DNA of 64,000 nucleotides from Nitrospirales bacterium (GTDB lineage Bacteria; Nitrospirota; Nitrospiria; Nitrospirales; UBA8639), in contig BQIU01000007.1 in NCBI GenBank assembly GCA_021603905.1, positions 33,036 through 97,035 of the forward strand. Reading direction: 5' to 3'. The notes under the pieces were generated by a model that saw only the letters and a program-made list of their open reading frames with translations, was not told the origin of the DNA and ran no database searches. The position numbers and the translations under genes are program-made. Positions 44,746 through 53,330 of this stretch are shown one piece after another. How positions within the stretch are numbered: the stretch's first letter is position 1; the number at the start of each line of letters is the position of its first letter.

Positions 44746-46134
44746 ATGGCTGTAAGCTTTGGAGGTTTAGGAAACGGAGTCGACTTTGGGCAAATTGTCG
44801 AGTTTCTTGTCCAAGCTGAACGTTTACCCATTGATCGGTTGACAGAAAAAAAACTGGCTTCTCAAGAAAAACTCACAGATTTTGGGGCATTAGGGACCAA
44901 ACTCTTGAGTCTTCAAAGTGCCGCGAATAGTATTCGAACGCGTGTGAGTTTTGACAAGACGAAAGTTGATGTCAGTACTGCCAGTGCACAAAATGTGCTC
45001 ACGGCCTCGTCTTCTTCAACGGCCACGGCTGGGACACACACATTGACGGTGAATCAACTTGCCACCGCTCATCAAGTGACTTCGAAGTCGACAACGACGG
45101 TATCTTCTGTTGAGGCTGATATTGTCAGTGGTGGATCAGGCACATTTTCTTTTACGGTTGGTGGCGGTGCGGTGCAAACAGTCAATTTGGGAGCTGATGC
45201 CACGCTTGATGAATTGAAAAATGCGATTAATGATCTTGGGGCTGGAGTCAGTGCCGCTACCCTCAACACTGGGACTGAATCGACCCCGGCTTATCGTCTT
45301 GTTCTGACAGCTAATGACACCGGATCATCGAATGCCATTGCGATCACGGCAGATAATACGACTCTCAATACCGTCGGTGCTGGAGTTGATACGCTTCAAG
45401 CAGCTCAGGACTCGGAAGTCGTTCTTGGCGGTGCAGGCAATGATCAAGTGACGCTACAACGCTCCTCCAATACGCTGAGCGACATCATTGCAGGCGTGAC
45501 CGTAAATCTTCAAGGTGTCGATGCGGCGAATCCTGTCACGATTGCTGTTTCTCAGGATACGGAAGCGGTGAAGGAAGGCATTTCATCACTCGTTGAGTCG
45601 TACAATGACGTAGTGAAGTTTATTGATGAACGGACATTTTTTAATGAAGAAACACAAGAACGCGGAATTTTCGTCGGGGAATCCATTGCTCGCAATGTCC
45701 TTGATAAAATACGTGGAGCAATTTCTGGCCAAGTCAGTGGATTGTCTACTATCACTTCGGCTGGTCAAATTGGTTTTCAGACTCAAACCGCTGATGGGAC
45801 GTTAGTCCTCGATACTGATGATCTTGATGCGCGGTTGGCTGATTCCTTTGATGAAGTACGGGAACTGTTTATTGACAATCCGACGAACGGAACATCGGGG
45901 ATAGCCGATCGTATACTTGATGCCGTTGACGCGTTGGATGATATTGAGTTTGGTGCACTTGCGTTGCGACAAAATTCTCTCACCAGTGAGATTGATGATT
46001 TCGATGATCAAATCAACGTTCTCGAAACACGAATTACGCAATTTGAAGAACAGCAGCGAATTAAATTTGCAAATCTCGATGGATTATTGGCGAGCTTGCA
46101 ATCTCAACTTGACAACCTAAATTCATTAATCTAA
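44746..46134 (+). CDS. fliD: Flagellar filament cap protein FliD
   Basis: This 462-residue protein starts with VSFGGLGNGVDFGQIVEFLV, has the N-terminal FliD domain to residue ~100 and the C-terminal FliD domain with the coiled end ITQFEEQQRIKFANLDGLLASLQSQLD. The centre is rich in Thr/Ser/Ala and has VNLQGVDAANPVTIAVSQD, typical of the outer domains. The size is normal. It caps the growing filament and promotes flagellin folding. GGGAG precedes the ATG. It lies between flaG and fliS in the usual order. Confidence 0.94.
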   Translation: MAVSFGGLGNGVDFGQIVEFLVQAERLPIDRLTEKKLASQEKLTDFGALGTKLLSLQSAANSIRTRVSFDKTKVDVSTASAQNVLTASSSSTATAGTHTLTVNQLATAHQVTSKSTTTVSSVEADIVSGGSGTFSFTVGGGAVQTVNLGADATLDELKNAINDLGAGVSAATLNTGTESTPAYRLVLTANDTGSSNAIAITADNTTLNTVGAGVDTLQAAQDSEVVLGGAGNDQVTLQRSSNTLSDIIAGVTVNLQGVDAANPVTIAVSQDTEAVKEGISSLVESYNDVVKFIDERTFFNEETQERGIFVGESIARNVLDKIRGAISGQVSGLSTITSAGQIGFQTQTADGTLVLDTDDLDARLADSFDEVRELFIDNPTNGTSGIADRILDAVDALDDIEFGALALRQNSLTSEIDDFDDQINVLETRITQFEEQQRIKFANLDGLLASLQSQLDNLNSLI

Positions 46135-46158
46135 TAAGACCTAGGGAGGGGTGATTGT

Positions 46159-46551
46159 ATGATGCAGGGTGCCCAACAGTATGCCAAAACCCAAGTGCAA
46201 ACAGCATCGTCTGTGCAAGTTGTAGTCTTATTGTATGATGGAGTAATTCAGTCATTGAAACTGGCGCAGGATGGGATTCAGATGAATAACAGCCAGGATA
46301 AGGCACGATTTCTTGATCGTGCCCTTGCAGTAGTGAACGAATTGTCCGCTTCGCTTGATATGGAACAAGGTGGTACAGTCGCAAAAGACTTGCGTCGTTT
46401 ATATGAATATGTTCAGCATGAACTGACTCAAGCCAATCTTCATCATGACGCCACGCGCTTAAGTAGTCCAATCAGATGTTTAGGCGTGGTCCGTGAAGCT
46501 TGGGTGGAGTTAGCCCGACAAGGTGCGATGGCTCAAGCGGTTGGAGTATAA
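46159..46551 (+). CDS. fliS: Flagellar export chaperone FliS
   Basis: This 130-residue helical protein has the FliS signatures QQYAKTQVQTASSVQVVVLLYDG at the start, KARFLDRALAVVNELSASLD and LRRLYEYVQHELTQAN in the middle. FliS binds the flagellin C-terminus in the cytosol to stop early polymerisation. Two ATGs are adjacent at 46159 and 46162, with AGGGAGG upstream. It is 24 bases after fliD. Confidence 0.93.
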   Translation: MMQGAQQYAKTQVQTASSVQVVVLLYDGVIQSLKLAQDGIQMNNSQDKARFLDRALAVVNELSASLDMEQGGTVAKDLRRLYEYVQHELTQANLHHDATRLSSPIRCLGVVREAWVELARQGAMAQAVGV

Positions 46552-46558
46552 AGAATCC

Positions 46559-46879
46559 ATGATGCCACCGGCCTCTCAACATCCAATCGAACTCTTGACC
46601 CAAGAAGCTCTCGCTTCATCTGAGGCTGGAAATTGGGATCACGTTACATTGTTGTATCAACGTCGAGCGGAAGAATTTGTCTTTCATGAATTGCCGGCCC
46701 CCGTGGTTAAACGCCTGATCGATATTGATTTGGTTGTTCAAGAGCGCGCGCGGGTGGTTCAAGCCGCGACGCAACAAAGCATGGAGGATGTTCAGGAACA
46801 GTGTCGTAAGTTACGACAGCGAAAGCACAAGTTGACGTATTCAAACTCCGCTGGCACTCGATTTGTGCGATCTGCCTAA
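46559..46879 (+). CDS. FliT-like small flagellar protein
   Basis: From ATG 46559 this is a 106-residue protein, eight bases after the fliS stop. It is mostly alpha-helical (LTQEALASSEAGNWDHVTLL, VQERARVVQAATQQSM), with a basic tail rich in Arg/Lys. Size, helix content and place directly behind fliS match FliT, the FliD chaperone, but sequence similarity is too low to be sure. The longer frame from 46523 would overlap fliS and is rejected. Confidence 0.6.
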   Translation: MMPPASQHPIELLTQEALASSEAGNWDHVTLLYQRRAEEFVFHELPAPVVKRLIDIDLVVQERARVVQAATQQSMEDVQEQCRKLRQRKHKLTYSNSAGTRFVRSA

Positions 46880-46953
46880 ATTTGTCCATGGTCTGCGTAG
46901 CAATATATCCTTTCACATTGACCGATCTTTTCCTCTCCTACTAGTGCCATGCT

Positions 46954-46974
46954 TGTCTATGCCATTCATAGACA
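46954..46974 (+). terminator. Hairpin behind the fliS/fliT-like genes (possible terminator)
   Basis: TGTCTATG (46954-46961) and CATAGACA (46967-46974) are eight perfect pairs around CCATT. Only ATTT follows, so termination would be weak. Confidence 0.4.
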
Positions 46975-47303
46975 TTTACCCTTCAAGTCTTCTCTTACTG
47001 TTCGCTTATTGCTATAGCCGTTTCAGTTATACCGAAACGATAAAGCGCCAACTTGCAGAATTTTGATATCCAATGCGTGATAGAAAACGTCAATCATTGT
47101 CAGGACATCCAAGCGGGTATAACCTTCCGATGTTTGATGCGTGGTATTACGCTTTGGCAGTCTTAATAATTAACTGGAAATTAATTGGATTTGCTATAGG
47201 GAGCTTCGTCACATATTGTTCAATAAGAAACATATGAGCGAAATTTGATTTGTGCTTATCATGGAAACGAGTAGGCCTTGTTCGCGGAATAATATTAAGC
47301 ATT

Positions 47304-47317
47304 GTCAAGATGTTGAC
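47304..47317. promoter_or_regulatory. FleQ-like palindrome
   Basis: GTCAAGATGTTGAC is a perfect five-base palindrome (GTCAA/TTGAC) with four central bases and fits the GTCA-N6-TGAC FleQ box. It is about 100 bases before a good sigma-54 element, the normal place for an enhancer-binding protein. Confidence 0.5.
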
Positions 47318-47419
47318 GGGGTTGGTCAGTTGCCCAACATGCCATCTGTAAAAAAACCTTATATTTATTATTTCTTTTTCCAATTGCAAACCTTTTCAAG
47401 GTATTGAAATAGTTATTGT

Positions 47420-47435
47420 TGGTATGACACTTGCT
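47420..47435 (+). promoter_or_regulatory. Sigma-54 (RpoN) promoter
   Basis: TGGTATGACACTTGCT: GG at 47421-47422, GC at 47433-47434, ten bases between; only one C of TGGCA differs. Start near 47446, followed by AAGGA and ATG 47461. Confidence 0.6.
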
Positions 47436-47460
47436 TTTATCTCATAAGGAAAAGTTTTGA

Positions 47461-47778
47461 ATGTACGAAGATCCAAGACGGCTTATGCATAACTCCATGT
47501 TCCCCTCACCCTCACTCGCTCAACATGAAGCATCGACCTCAAATAACGAGCGAAATGTACTCAAGCAGCAGATCCATGTTTTGGCGAATAAATTATTACC
47601 GATTACGGTATTTGCGCAGTTAGCGCTTCGACATTGTCAAGACCCACAGGTGAGGAAGCATTTAGAAAAAATTAATTGTTCAGCCGAAGAAGCCAGGGTG
47701 ATTGTGAGCCAGATTCAACAGTTTGGGCAAAACGATACGTCATCACCCACAACAGATATCCAACAAAATGAGTCATGA
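47461..47778 (+). CDS. Small stand-alone protein resembling a histidine-kinase DHp helix pair
   Basis: This 105-residue protein is unnamed. Its centre, IHVLANKLLPITVFAQLAL, lines up with the HisKA stretch of hybrid kinases (HDFNNLLTAILGYAELAL) with the histidine and the A-[EQ]-L-A-L end in register; a second helix with HLEKINCSAEEARVIVSQI follows, like the second DHp helix. No ATPase domain is present. The acidic residue after the histidine is V here, so phosphotransfer is uncertain. It may be a phosphotransfer or antagonist protein. It lies behind a sigma-54 element and a FleQ-like site and before a PilZ gene, so a role in motility control is suggested. Confidence 0.55.
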   Translation: MYEDPRRLMHNSMFPSPSLAQHEASTSNNERNVLKQQIHVLANKLLPITVFAQLALRHCQDPQVRKHLEKINCSAEEARVIVSQIQQFGQNDTSSPTTDIQQNES

Positions 47779-47909
47779 TCGTGCAATCAAACATGTGGGA
47801 GATTCAATTGCGCCTAGTGTGGTTTGTTCACGGAAATTCTAATCCGATTTCACAACAATGTTCAGGTGACTGTTCAGGTAGGTTGACCTGAGACTCCACG
47901 AGGGATGAT

Positions 47910-48515
47910 ATGAGCGTTTTAGATAGTGATGAACGCCGAAAAGACGTTCGAGCGTCTGTCAATGTGTGTGTGAATGTCGATGTACCTCTAGCCCTTTCCT
48001 ATGAAGCGGTTGAACCGAGTGAGGCTCAAATGGCTCAGTGGCAGTGGGAAGAGTTAGCCGTCTCACCCGATTTGGTTCGCGCGATGGTTGATGAAAAGGA
48101 TCTCATCATCAAAGATCCACTCATGTTACAAATGTTGACTCGCATTGATTGGTTATTGACATCAGTGCTCAAGACGCTGGCGAAGGAGAAACGGTTAAAA
48201 GATACCATTCCGCAGTTTATGAATGTGAATCTCAGTGGCTCTGGCATTAGGTTTAAGACAGAAAAGGAATTTCCTATTGATAGTGCTCTGGTCTTGCGCC
48301 TGATTCTTCGTCCGTTTGTTCCCATCCAAGCCATAGGGAAAGTGGTTAGAAATTCTTTGATCCAAAAAGATGAAGAGTCATATTTTGAAACAGCTGTTCA
48401 GTTTACTGAAATATCTGAAGACGATCGCGAGGCGATTATTCGTCATATTATCCGCTCGCAAGCGATTATTCAGCGTCATCGTCAGAGTCATCCTCATGGC
48501 TGGGTCACGAGTTAA
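47910..48515 (+). CDS. PilZ-domain protein (c-di-GMP receptor) with a large helical insertion
   Basis: This 201-residue protein has the c-di-GMP-binding RxxxR motif as RKDVR (R10-R14) and the second motif NLSGSGIRF (N-x-S-x-x-G) near residue 106-115. About 90 residues separate them, much more than in the usual PilZ fold, and this insert is helical (DLVRAMVDEKDLIIKD, IDWLLTSVLKTLAKEK). The rest of the barrel follows (FPIDSALVLRLIL, AIGKVVRN, YFETAVQF). AGGGA precedes the ATG. PilZ proteins link c-di-GMP to flagellar motor speed or to surface polysaccharide output. The next gene overlaps its end by 20 bases. Confidence 0.75.
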   Translation: MSVLDSDERRKDVRASVNVCVNVDVPLALSYEAVEPSEAQMAQWQWEELAVSPDLVRAMVDEKDLIIKDPLMLQMLTRIDWLLTSVLKTLAKEKRLKDTIPQFMNVNLSGSGIRFKTEKEFPIDSALVLRLILRPFVPIQAIGKVVRNSLIQKDEESYFETAVQFTEISEDDREAIIRHIIRSQAIIQRHRQSHPHGWVTS

Positions 48516-50199
48516 GACGATTTTGCTTGTTCCGTACGTTATTTTTAGCTTCACGTTTCTCGGGCTCCTGAGTTGTTCAACGCCTCCTCCTTCTTCCGTG
48601 CCGATAGCAGAATCTTCTTCGGTTCAGGTCCAACAACAGATTCCTCTCTCTCTCCCTCATTCGCTAGGGATTTTGCCATTTGATTTTCATAGCGATGGGT
48701 CTCAGTGGTCCTGGTTACGACAAGGTCTTCCTGACATGCTTGTGACGGATTTGGCTATGCAGACGGGTATCCATATCATTTCTCGTCAATCGTTGGGGGA
48801 AGTCTTACGAGAGCAGTGGCTTCAGCATCGAGGCATGACGGAGCCGGGATTGGCTGTCAAACTTGGTCAATTGAGTGGAACGCGATATTTATTGAAAGGC
48901 AATGTGTATCACATTGACGAGCAATTATCAGTTGATGTTCATCTTCTTGATGTTGAACGGGGTGTCGTGGTCCGAGCGGGCCGGGTCACTGGTACGCCTG
49001 AAAATTTTCTTGCTCTTGAACGACAATTATCACAACACGTAAAGTCTTTTTTTGATGTTCAGTCAGAGTTAGATTCGAGAAAATCTATCAGTCATGACGA
49101 GCGGTCGGCTATACAGTCTTTTTCTGATGTCGTCGTAAAAGAAGACCCTCAATCTATCCCTCAATCTGATCTATTGACCGAGAACCCTCGGTCTCCTCTA
49201 CTGACAATGGATGTTCAACTGAGTCTTGACCGTGCGCAACGGTTACGTGAAGAGGCTTGGCTGTTTGCGAATGAAGTGTGGCGTCGAGGGTTGGTCATTG
49301 AACTAGGGGTTCCAGGTGATCGAGTCGATGTTGTAGCAGAACGACATCAAGGTTTCAGATATGAGAGCCTGTTGATCCCAGTTTCATCGTTTTTTCTTCC
49401 TGGCAAACTACGGGATATCCATCGCGCGTTGGAGTTATCTCGTTTAACAGAAAATAGTCAGGAAGCAGTACGAGGGATGCTTGTTTGGAAAGCAGATGAG
49501 AGTACGACACGTTTATTTGCTGAGCGATTCCGTTCTCCTCGTCGTTTGTTTGTGCGAGCGATTTCTCAATCTGGTGAGGTGCTTGCGGTCTCGTCGCCAT
49601 GGACTTGGCGAGTCGATCAGACCGTCGAAGTTGAAGAGTCTGGAGCCATACAGATTAGACTTTCACCGGAACCGACAATCCAGGGAAATGCAGAATTTTT
49701 AAAGTTTATTTTGAGTCAGCATCTGTTGATGCAACATTTTGATGCGGTGGTCGTGCCCGTACCAAAAGAACATCGAATGGTTTCCGTCGAACCTTTTGAA
49801 TCAGGCAACGAAAATGACTTGAACGACTCTGAGTTCGGAAATCTGCCAGTGACGTTACAGCAAAGACTCAAGGATTGGCTGCTTGAAAATTGGAGACCTC
49901 CGGTAACGGAGTCCCTTCCTGTCAGAGGCTATTTGCCGGGCAATCGTCGCGCAATTCAATTGCGAGTCTGGGGACAGCATGGTGTTGTTGAGGATGTTCA
50001 ATTGTCTCAGGTACCACATGAGGAATTGTTGCAGGCCGATGTGAAACGTCTTGTTTCTCAATTGATCGGGTATTGTTTATCTGATTGTCGAAATACCTCC
50101 AGCGAATATGTTGAGGCGAACGATGCGTTTGCGTTTCGTGTTCAATTGGATTTAATTAAAGACCTTCAACATGTTGGATTCGGGGACATCTCACCATAA
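48496..50199 (+). CDS. Lipoprotein with CsgG/FlgO-like domain
   Basis: ATG 48496 gives a 567-residue precursor with a signal (ILLVPYVIFSFTFLGLLSC) ending in a lipobox LLSC; the upstream frame from 48370 overlaps PilZ and is rejected. Residues ~50-190 match the FlgO/CsgG-type domain: LGILPFDFHS, WLRQGLPDMLVTDLAM, HIISRQSLGEVL, GTRYLLKGNVY. The following ~370 residues have no clear family. FlgO lipoproteins sit in the outer membrane near the flagellar basal body in Vibrio; CsgG forms secretion pores. Coupling with the PilZ gene suggests a surface or flagellar role. Confidence 0.65.
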   Translation: MAGSRVKTILLVPYVIFSFTFLGLLSCSTPPPSSVPIAESSSVQVQQQIPLSLPHSLGILPFDFHSDGSQWSWLRQGLPDMLVTDLAMQTGIHIISRQSLGEVLREQWLQHRGMTEPGLAVKLGQLSGTRYLLKGNVYHIDEQLSVDVHLLDVERGVVVRAGRVTGTPENFLALERQLSQHVKSFFDVQSELDSRKSISHDERSAIQSFSDVVVKEDPQSIPQSDLLTENPRSPLLTMDVQLSLDRAQRLREEAWLFANEVWRRGLVIELGVPGDRVDVVAERHQGFRYESLLIPVSSFFLPGKLRDIHRALELSRLTENSQEAVRGMLVWKADESTTRLFAERFRSPRRLFVRAISQSGEVLAVSSPWTWRVDQTVEVEESGAIQIRLSPEPTIQGNAEFLKFILSQHLLMQHFDAVVVPVPKEHRMVSVEPFESGNENDLNDSEFGNLPVTLQQRLKDWLLENWRPPVTESLPVRGYLPGNRRAIQLRVWGQHGVVEDVQLSQVPHEELLQADVKRLVSQLIGYCLSDCRNTSSEYVEANDAFAFRVQLDLIKDLQHVGFGDISP

Positions 50200-50293
50200 T
50201 ATGGAGAATAAACATATGAGGGATGACTGAGTTTCTTGTGTGGTCCCGGCCTACTTTTTGAACAATCCGTTGCATCTTTCTTTCCCAGACAGT

Positions 50294-51688
50294 TTACCCT
50301 TCTTCTCCCAATACATATTTGGCGGCTTGGGCAAGTTCTGCGTCGGCTTCATGATTGTGAGTGTATATACGAAATTGCACCATTCGCGCCGGCAGATACT
50401 CAAAAAAAGTCTGCAGACTTTCTTTGGCAACATGATGTGTTGATGGTTCGTAGACAAAAATTTGAAATCCACCCATATTCAGCAGATTGATTGGACGTGG
50501 GTCTTGATGTGCCATATCAATCCAGAATTTCATCGTACGTAGGCGACGGGGGAGAGCTTTCCGAATCTGATCTTCGAGACGTTGAGACTGAACACGCTTT
50601 CGAGTTCTTGAGTCGTTCGGAATTGAAACGAGCGTTGTATAGGCCATTTTCCATTTGACGTTTCGAGTTAAGATTCTTCCCCATTCCCGTCCGAGTCGCT
50701 TCTTGATGCGATGGGTGTCCTTTTCCCATTTCCGGACTGATTCAATGATATGCCAATCGGTGAGTTCAAGATAGGTATCGAGTTGTTCCAGTGGATTGTG
50801 TGGGTAAAGATACCGCATGGTGTGAGAGAAGATTTCCTGCAAATGGATATCAATCGCTCTCGTGGTGCGATGATAGTACACGTTGGAATACAGATAGAGT
50901 CGTGCATTTAAAAACATTTGTAATGCGGGGAGTCCTGATTTATGAATGGTCAGGCCTTTATTCGTGAAAAATGTATAGTGTATCAGCCGTTCAATATCGA
51001 CCGGTCCAATGGCAACCCCACACATATAGGAATCACGAAGAATATAGTCGCAGTTATCAGCCGTGTAGACCCCGCCCAAAATGGGTTGTAATGCGGCCAA
51101 CCATCGAGGGTAGCCCTGAGTTGACTTACGTGGATCTTTCAAGATGAGAAAGGCCACATGGTCGGGGTTGAGTTGCTCTCCTGGCATGAAAGAGCCGGAT
51201 GGACTGCGAGTAATCTGTGCAATCATGGGTGCCAGTTTTGTTCGGATAATCGCTTGTCCAATTTGCTCATGGGTGAGGTGAAATTGGTTTAGGAAATGAT
51301 GATCAAAGAAATGGCAAAATGGTCCGTGCCCCACATCATGGAGAAGCGCAGCGACGCGGAGCAATTCTTCAATATACGGCTGAGAGGGGACATCGTGAAC
51401 CATGTGGGAGAGCGTGGGGTACACATGATTGGCGAATCGACCTGCTAAATGCATGGCCCCTAAGGAATGCTGAAACCGAGTGTGTTCGGCTGCAGGATAT
51501 ACCCAGTGCGCGCTTTGAAGTTGATAGATATATCGTAATCGTTGTAGCCAAGGAGAATCGATTAAATCTTGTTCTGTGCGTTCCCTTGAGGAATGATCTG
51601 AGAGCTGTACGGTGAAGGTGATATAGCCATGAATCGGGTCAGCAATGAGAGATGTTCCATCATGTGGCAGCCTTCTGTCCGTACTCAT
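50294..51688 (-). CDS. HD-domain phosphohydrolase (dGTPase/SAMHD1-like)
   Basis: This 464-residue protein starts with the family opener (DPIHGYI, LIDSPWLQRLRYIYQL) and has the metal residues in EHTRFQHSLG and LLRVAALLHDVGHGPFCHFFDH (HD motif). The length and the C-terminal half match the YdhJ-like group of HD hydrolases related to deoxynucleoside triphosphatases. The substrate is unknown. It is the last gene of the minus-strand run lon-thiL-DUF2062-HD and converges on the FlgO-like gene with 94 bases between the stops. A 126-base gap separates it from DUF2062. Confidence 0.85.
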   Translation of the reverse strand: MSTDRRLPHDGTSLIADPIHGYITFTVQLSDHSSRERTEQDLIDSPWLQRLRYIYQLQSAHWVYPAAEHTRFQHSLGAMHLAGRFANHVYPTLSHMVHDVPSQPYIEELLRVAALLHDVGHGPFCHFFDHHFLNQFHLTHEQIGQAIIRTKLAPMIAQITRSPSGSFMPGEQLNPDHVAFLILKDPRKSTQGYPRWLAALQPILGGVYTADNCDYILRDSYMCGVAIGPVDIERLIHYTFFTNKGLTIHKSGLPALQMFLNARLYLYSNVYYHRTTRAIDIHLQEIFSHTMRYLYPHNPLEQLDTYLELTDWHIIESVRKWEKDTHRIKKRLGREWGRILTRNVKWKMAYTTLVSIPNDSRTRKRVQSQRLEDQIRKALPRRLRTMKFWIDMAHQDPRPINLLNMGGFQIFVYEPSTHHVAKESLQTFFEYLPARMVQFRIYTHNHEADAELAQAAKYVLGEEG

Positions 51689-51814
51689 ATGTCAACCCAA
51701 GAGATCCGCGATAGATTACCGTTCACTAGAAAATTCTCGGTTGAAGTGACTTGTATGGGCTGGTCGTGGAGTCTTTGAGAATGGAGAATCTTAAACATCA
51801 GATGGTGAGTGGTC

Positions 51815-52282
51815 CTAGAGAGATTTCGCTGAGCGGTAACGGTGAATAACAAATAACATAATTGGATAAGCCGTGAGCGCTCCGATGAGTCCGAGAACAC
51901 AACCTCCGAGTATGAACGGGAGTAAGTAGGGCGTGAGGCTTTCAAACAGATTATCGAAATGCAGGTTCGAGAAATCGAATGTCGATGTTGGAGTTGTTCC
52001 AATGACGGCGAATCCAGTATAGAGTGTGCCCCCTAAGATCGGGGCGATGGTCCATGGATTATTGAGAAAGGCTCCCATCAGCATGGCTAGGTAATTGAGC
52101 CGAAATGCCCAGGCACACAAGACCACGCTGGCGGTGTGAAATCCGTAATGTGGGGCAAAGGCAATAAAGACTCCAAGCGAAAAAGCGAATGCTGTTCGTT
52201 GTGGTGATTCTTGAAGGTGAAGAATTTGAACAAGCTGCGCACGGACTGTTTTTAATGATGCCACGAGACTTGCCTGGGTCAA
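51815..52282 (-). CDS. DUF2062 membrane protein
   Basis: This 155-residue protein has the DUF2062 pattern: a short amphipathic start, SPQRTAFAFSLGVFIAFAP, FHTASVVLCAWAFRLN and FLNNPWTIAPI, with two to three membrane helices and a last hydrophobic stretch (LLPFILGGCVLGLIGALTAYPI). The TTG start directly follows the thiL stop. The family is uncharacterised and often found next to glycosyltransferases or housekeeping genes. Function unknown. Confidence 0.82.
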   Translation of the reverse strand: MTQASLVASLKTVRAQLVQILHLQESPQRTAFAFSLGVFIAFAPHYGFHTASVVLCAWAFRLNYLAMLMGAFLNNPWTIAPILGGTLYTGFAVIGTTPTSTFDFSNLHFDNLFESLTPYLLPFILGGCVLGLIGALTAYPIMLFVIHRYRSAKSL

Positions 52283-53326
52283 TTATAGAGGAAAATGTTC
52301 ATAACTGTTTCGAGGCAAGCCTTGCCGGGATCCATCCTCCAATAGGAGGTGAAGTCCTTGCTGGTGTGCGCAAATTGTTCCAAGGCGTGTAATCATGTGT
52401 CCGAGACGGGCAGCCATTCGTTTAAGGGGTTGTTGGTGATGGGGTGAAACTGTAAAAAGCAGTTCATAGTCTTCACCACTCGCAAGCGTCAAATCTATCC
52501 GTGATTCGTGACGGTTTTTAATGTATTTTGCACATTGCGATGAAATCGGAATCTTCGACATCTCAATTTCGGCACCAACATGGCTGGCCTCACAGAGATG
52601 GTGCAGGTCTCCTGATAACCCATCTGAAAGATCGATGGCTGCCGAAGCCAGGCGACGTTTGGCTAATAACTGACCAAGATGGACACGTGGAGTTGGATGA
52701 AGATGACGCTGTATGAGAAATCGTACGACAGACTTCGGTAGTTGTCTAGTCTGCTGAGTCGATCGGTGTTGTAGCAGTCGTAGACCGGCACCAGAATCAC
52801 CAAGCGTTCCTGTGACATAAATACTATCTCCGACTTTTGCTCCACCTCGACATAGAGCGTGACCAGCTTTAACTTTTCCAATGATCGTCATGCTGATACA
52901 GACATCGGTTCTGGATGCTACGGTGTCGCCTCCGATCACGGAGATGCGAAATTCTTTGCACAGGTCGCGAAGTCCTCGATAGAGAGCCTGCACATGGGCT
53001 AATGGATGAGATGGCGGAATGGCCAGGCCAACGAGGAGGAATTTGGGGGTGCCTCCCATTGCGGCCATGTCGCTGATGTTCACGGCAGCGGACTTATATC
53101 CGATGGCTTGATACGATGAGTAACTCGAATCGAAGTGAATACCTTCAAGGAGGAGATCTTTTGAGACGAGCCATTCGTCATCAGATGTTGGTTTGATAAT
53201 GGCGGCATCGTCACCAATGCCGCGAGGCGATGGAAGACTACAGTTGGCAAGGGTCTGTTGGAGAATTTTGATAAGCTCAAATTCGCCAAGACTCGAAACG
53301 ATTCTCCGAGAGGGAGGACGCGGCAT
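52283..53326 (-). CDS. thiL: Thiamine-monophosphate kinase
   Basis: This 347-residue protein matches ThiL: GEFELIKILQ, GIGDDAAII, KDLLLEGIHFD, AVNISDMAAMGG (ATP/Mg site) and IDLSDGLSGDLHHL. ThiL phosphorylates thiamine monophosphate to thiamine diphosphate, the cofactor of the several ThDP enzymes in the sugar island, though that link is likely coincidental. The ATG is four bases from the stop of lon, so they are co-transcribed. Confidence 0.92.
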   Translation of the reverse strand: MPRPPSRRIVSSLGEFELIKILQQTLANCSLPSPRGIGDDAAIIKPTSDDEWLVSKDLLLEGIHFDSSYSSYQAIGYKSAAVNISDMAAMGGTPKFLLVGLAIPPSHPLAHVQALYRGLRDLCKEFRISVIGGDTVASRTDVCISMTIIGKVKAGHALCRGGAKVGDSIYVTGTLGDSGAGLRLLQHRSTQQTRQLPKSVVRFLIQRHLHPTPRVHLGQLLAKRRLASAAIDLSDGLSGDLHHLCEASHVGAEIEMSKIPISSQCAKYIKNRHESRIDLTLASGEDYELLFTVSPHHQQPLKRMAARLGHMITRLGTICAHQQGLHLLLEDGSRQGLPRNSYEHFPL

Positions 53327-53330
53327 ATGA

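Larger units (their letters stand above)
46880..47460. other. 581-base gene-free regulatory region
   Basis: No supported gene lies here. It holds a hairpin at 46954-46974 (possible end of the flagellar transcript), a CGTTTC/GAAACG inverted repeat near 47020-47040, a FleQ-like palindrome at 47304-47317, and a sigma-54 element at 47420-47435. A minus-strand frame (47147-47389) has no support. Confidence 0.6.

Noticed and set aside
47147..47389. Minus-strand 80-residue frame in the 581-base gap
   Set aside because: No ribosome site, no family features, and it overlaps the FleQ-like palindrome.
48370..48495. Longer N-terminus of the FlgO-like lipoprotein
   Set aside because: It overlaps the PilZ coding sequence and would bury the lipoprotein signal; ATG 48496 puts the signal at the start.
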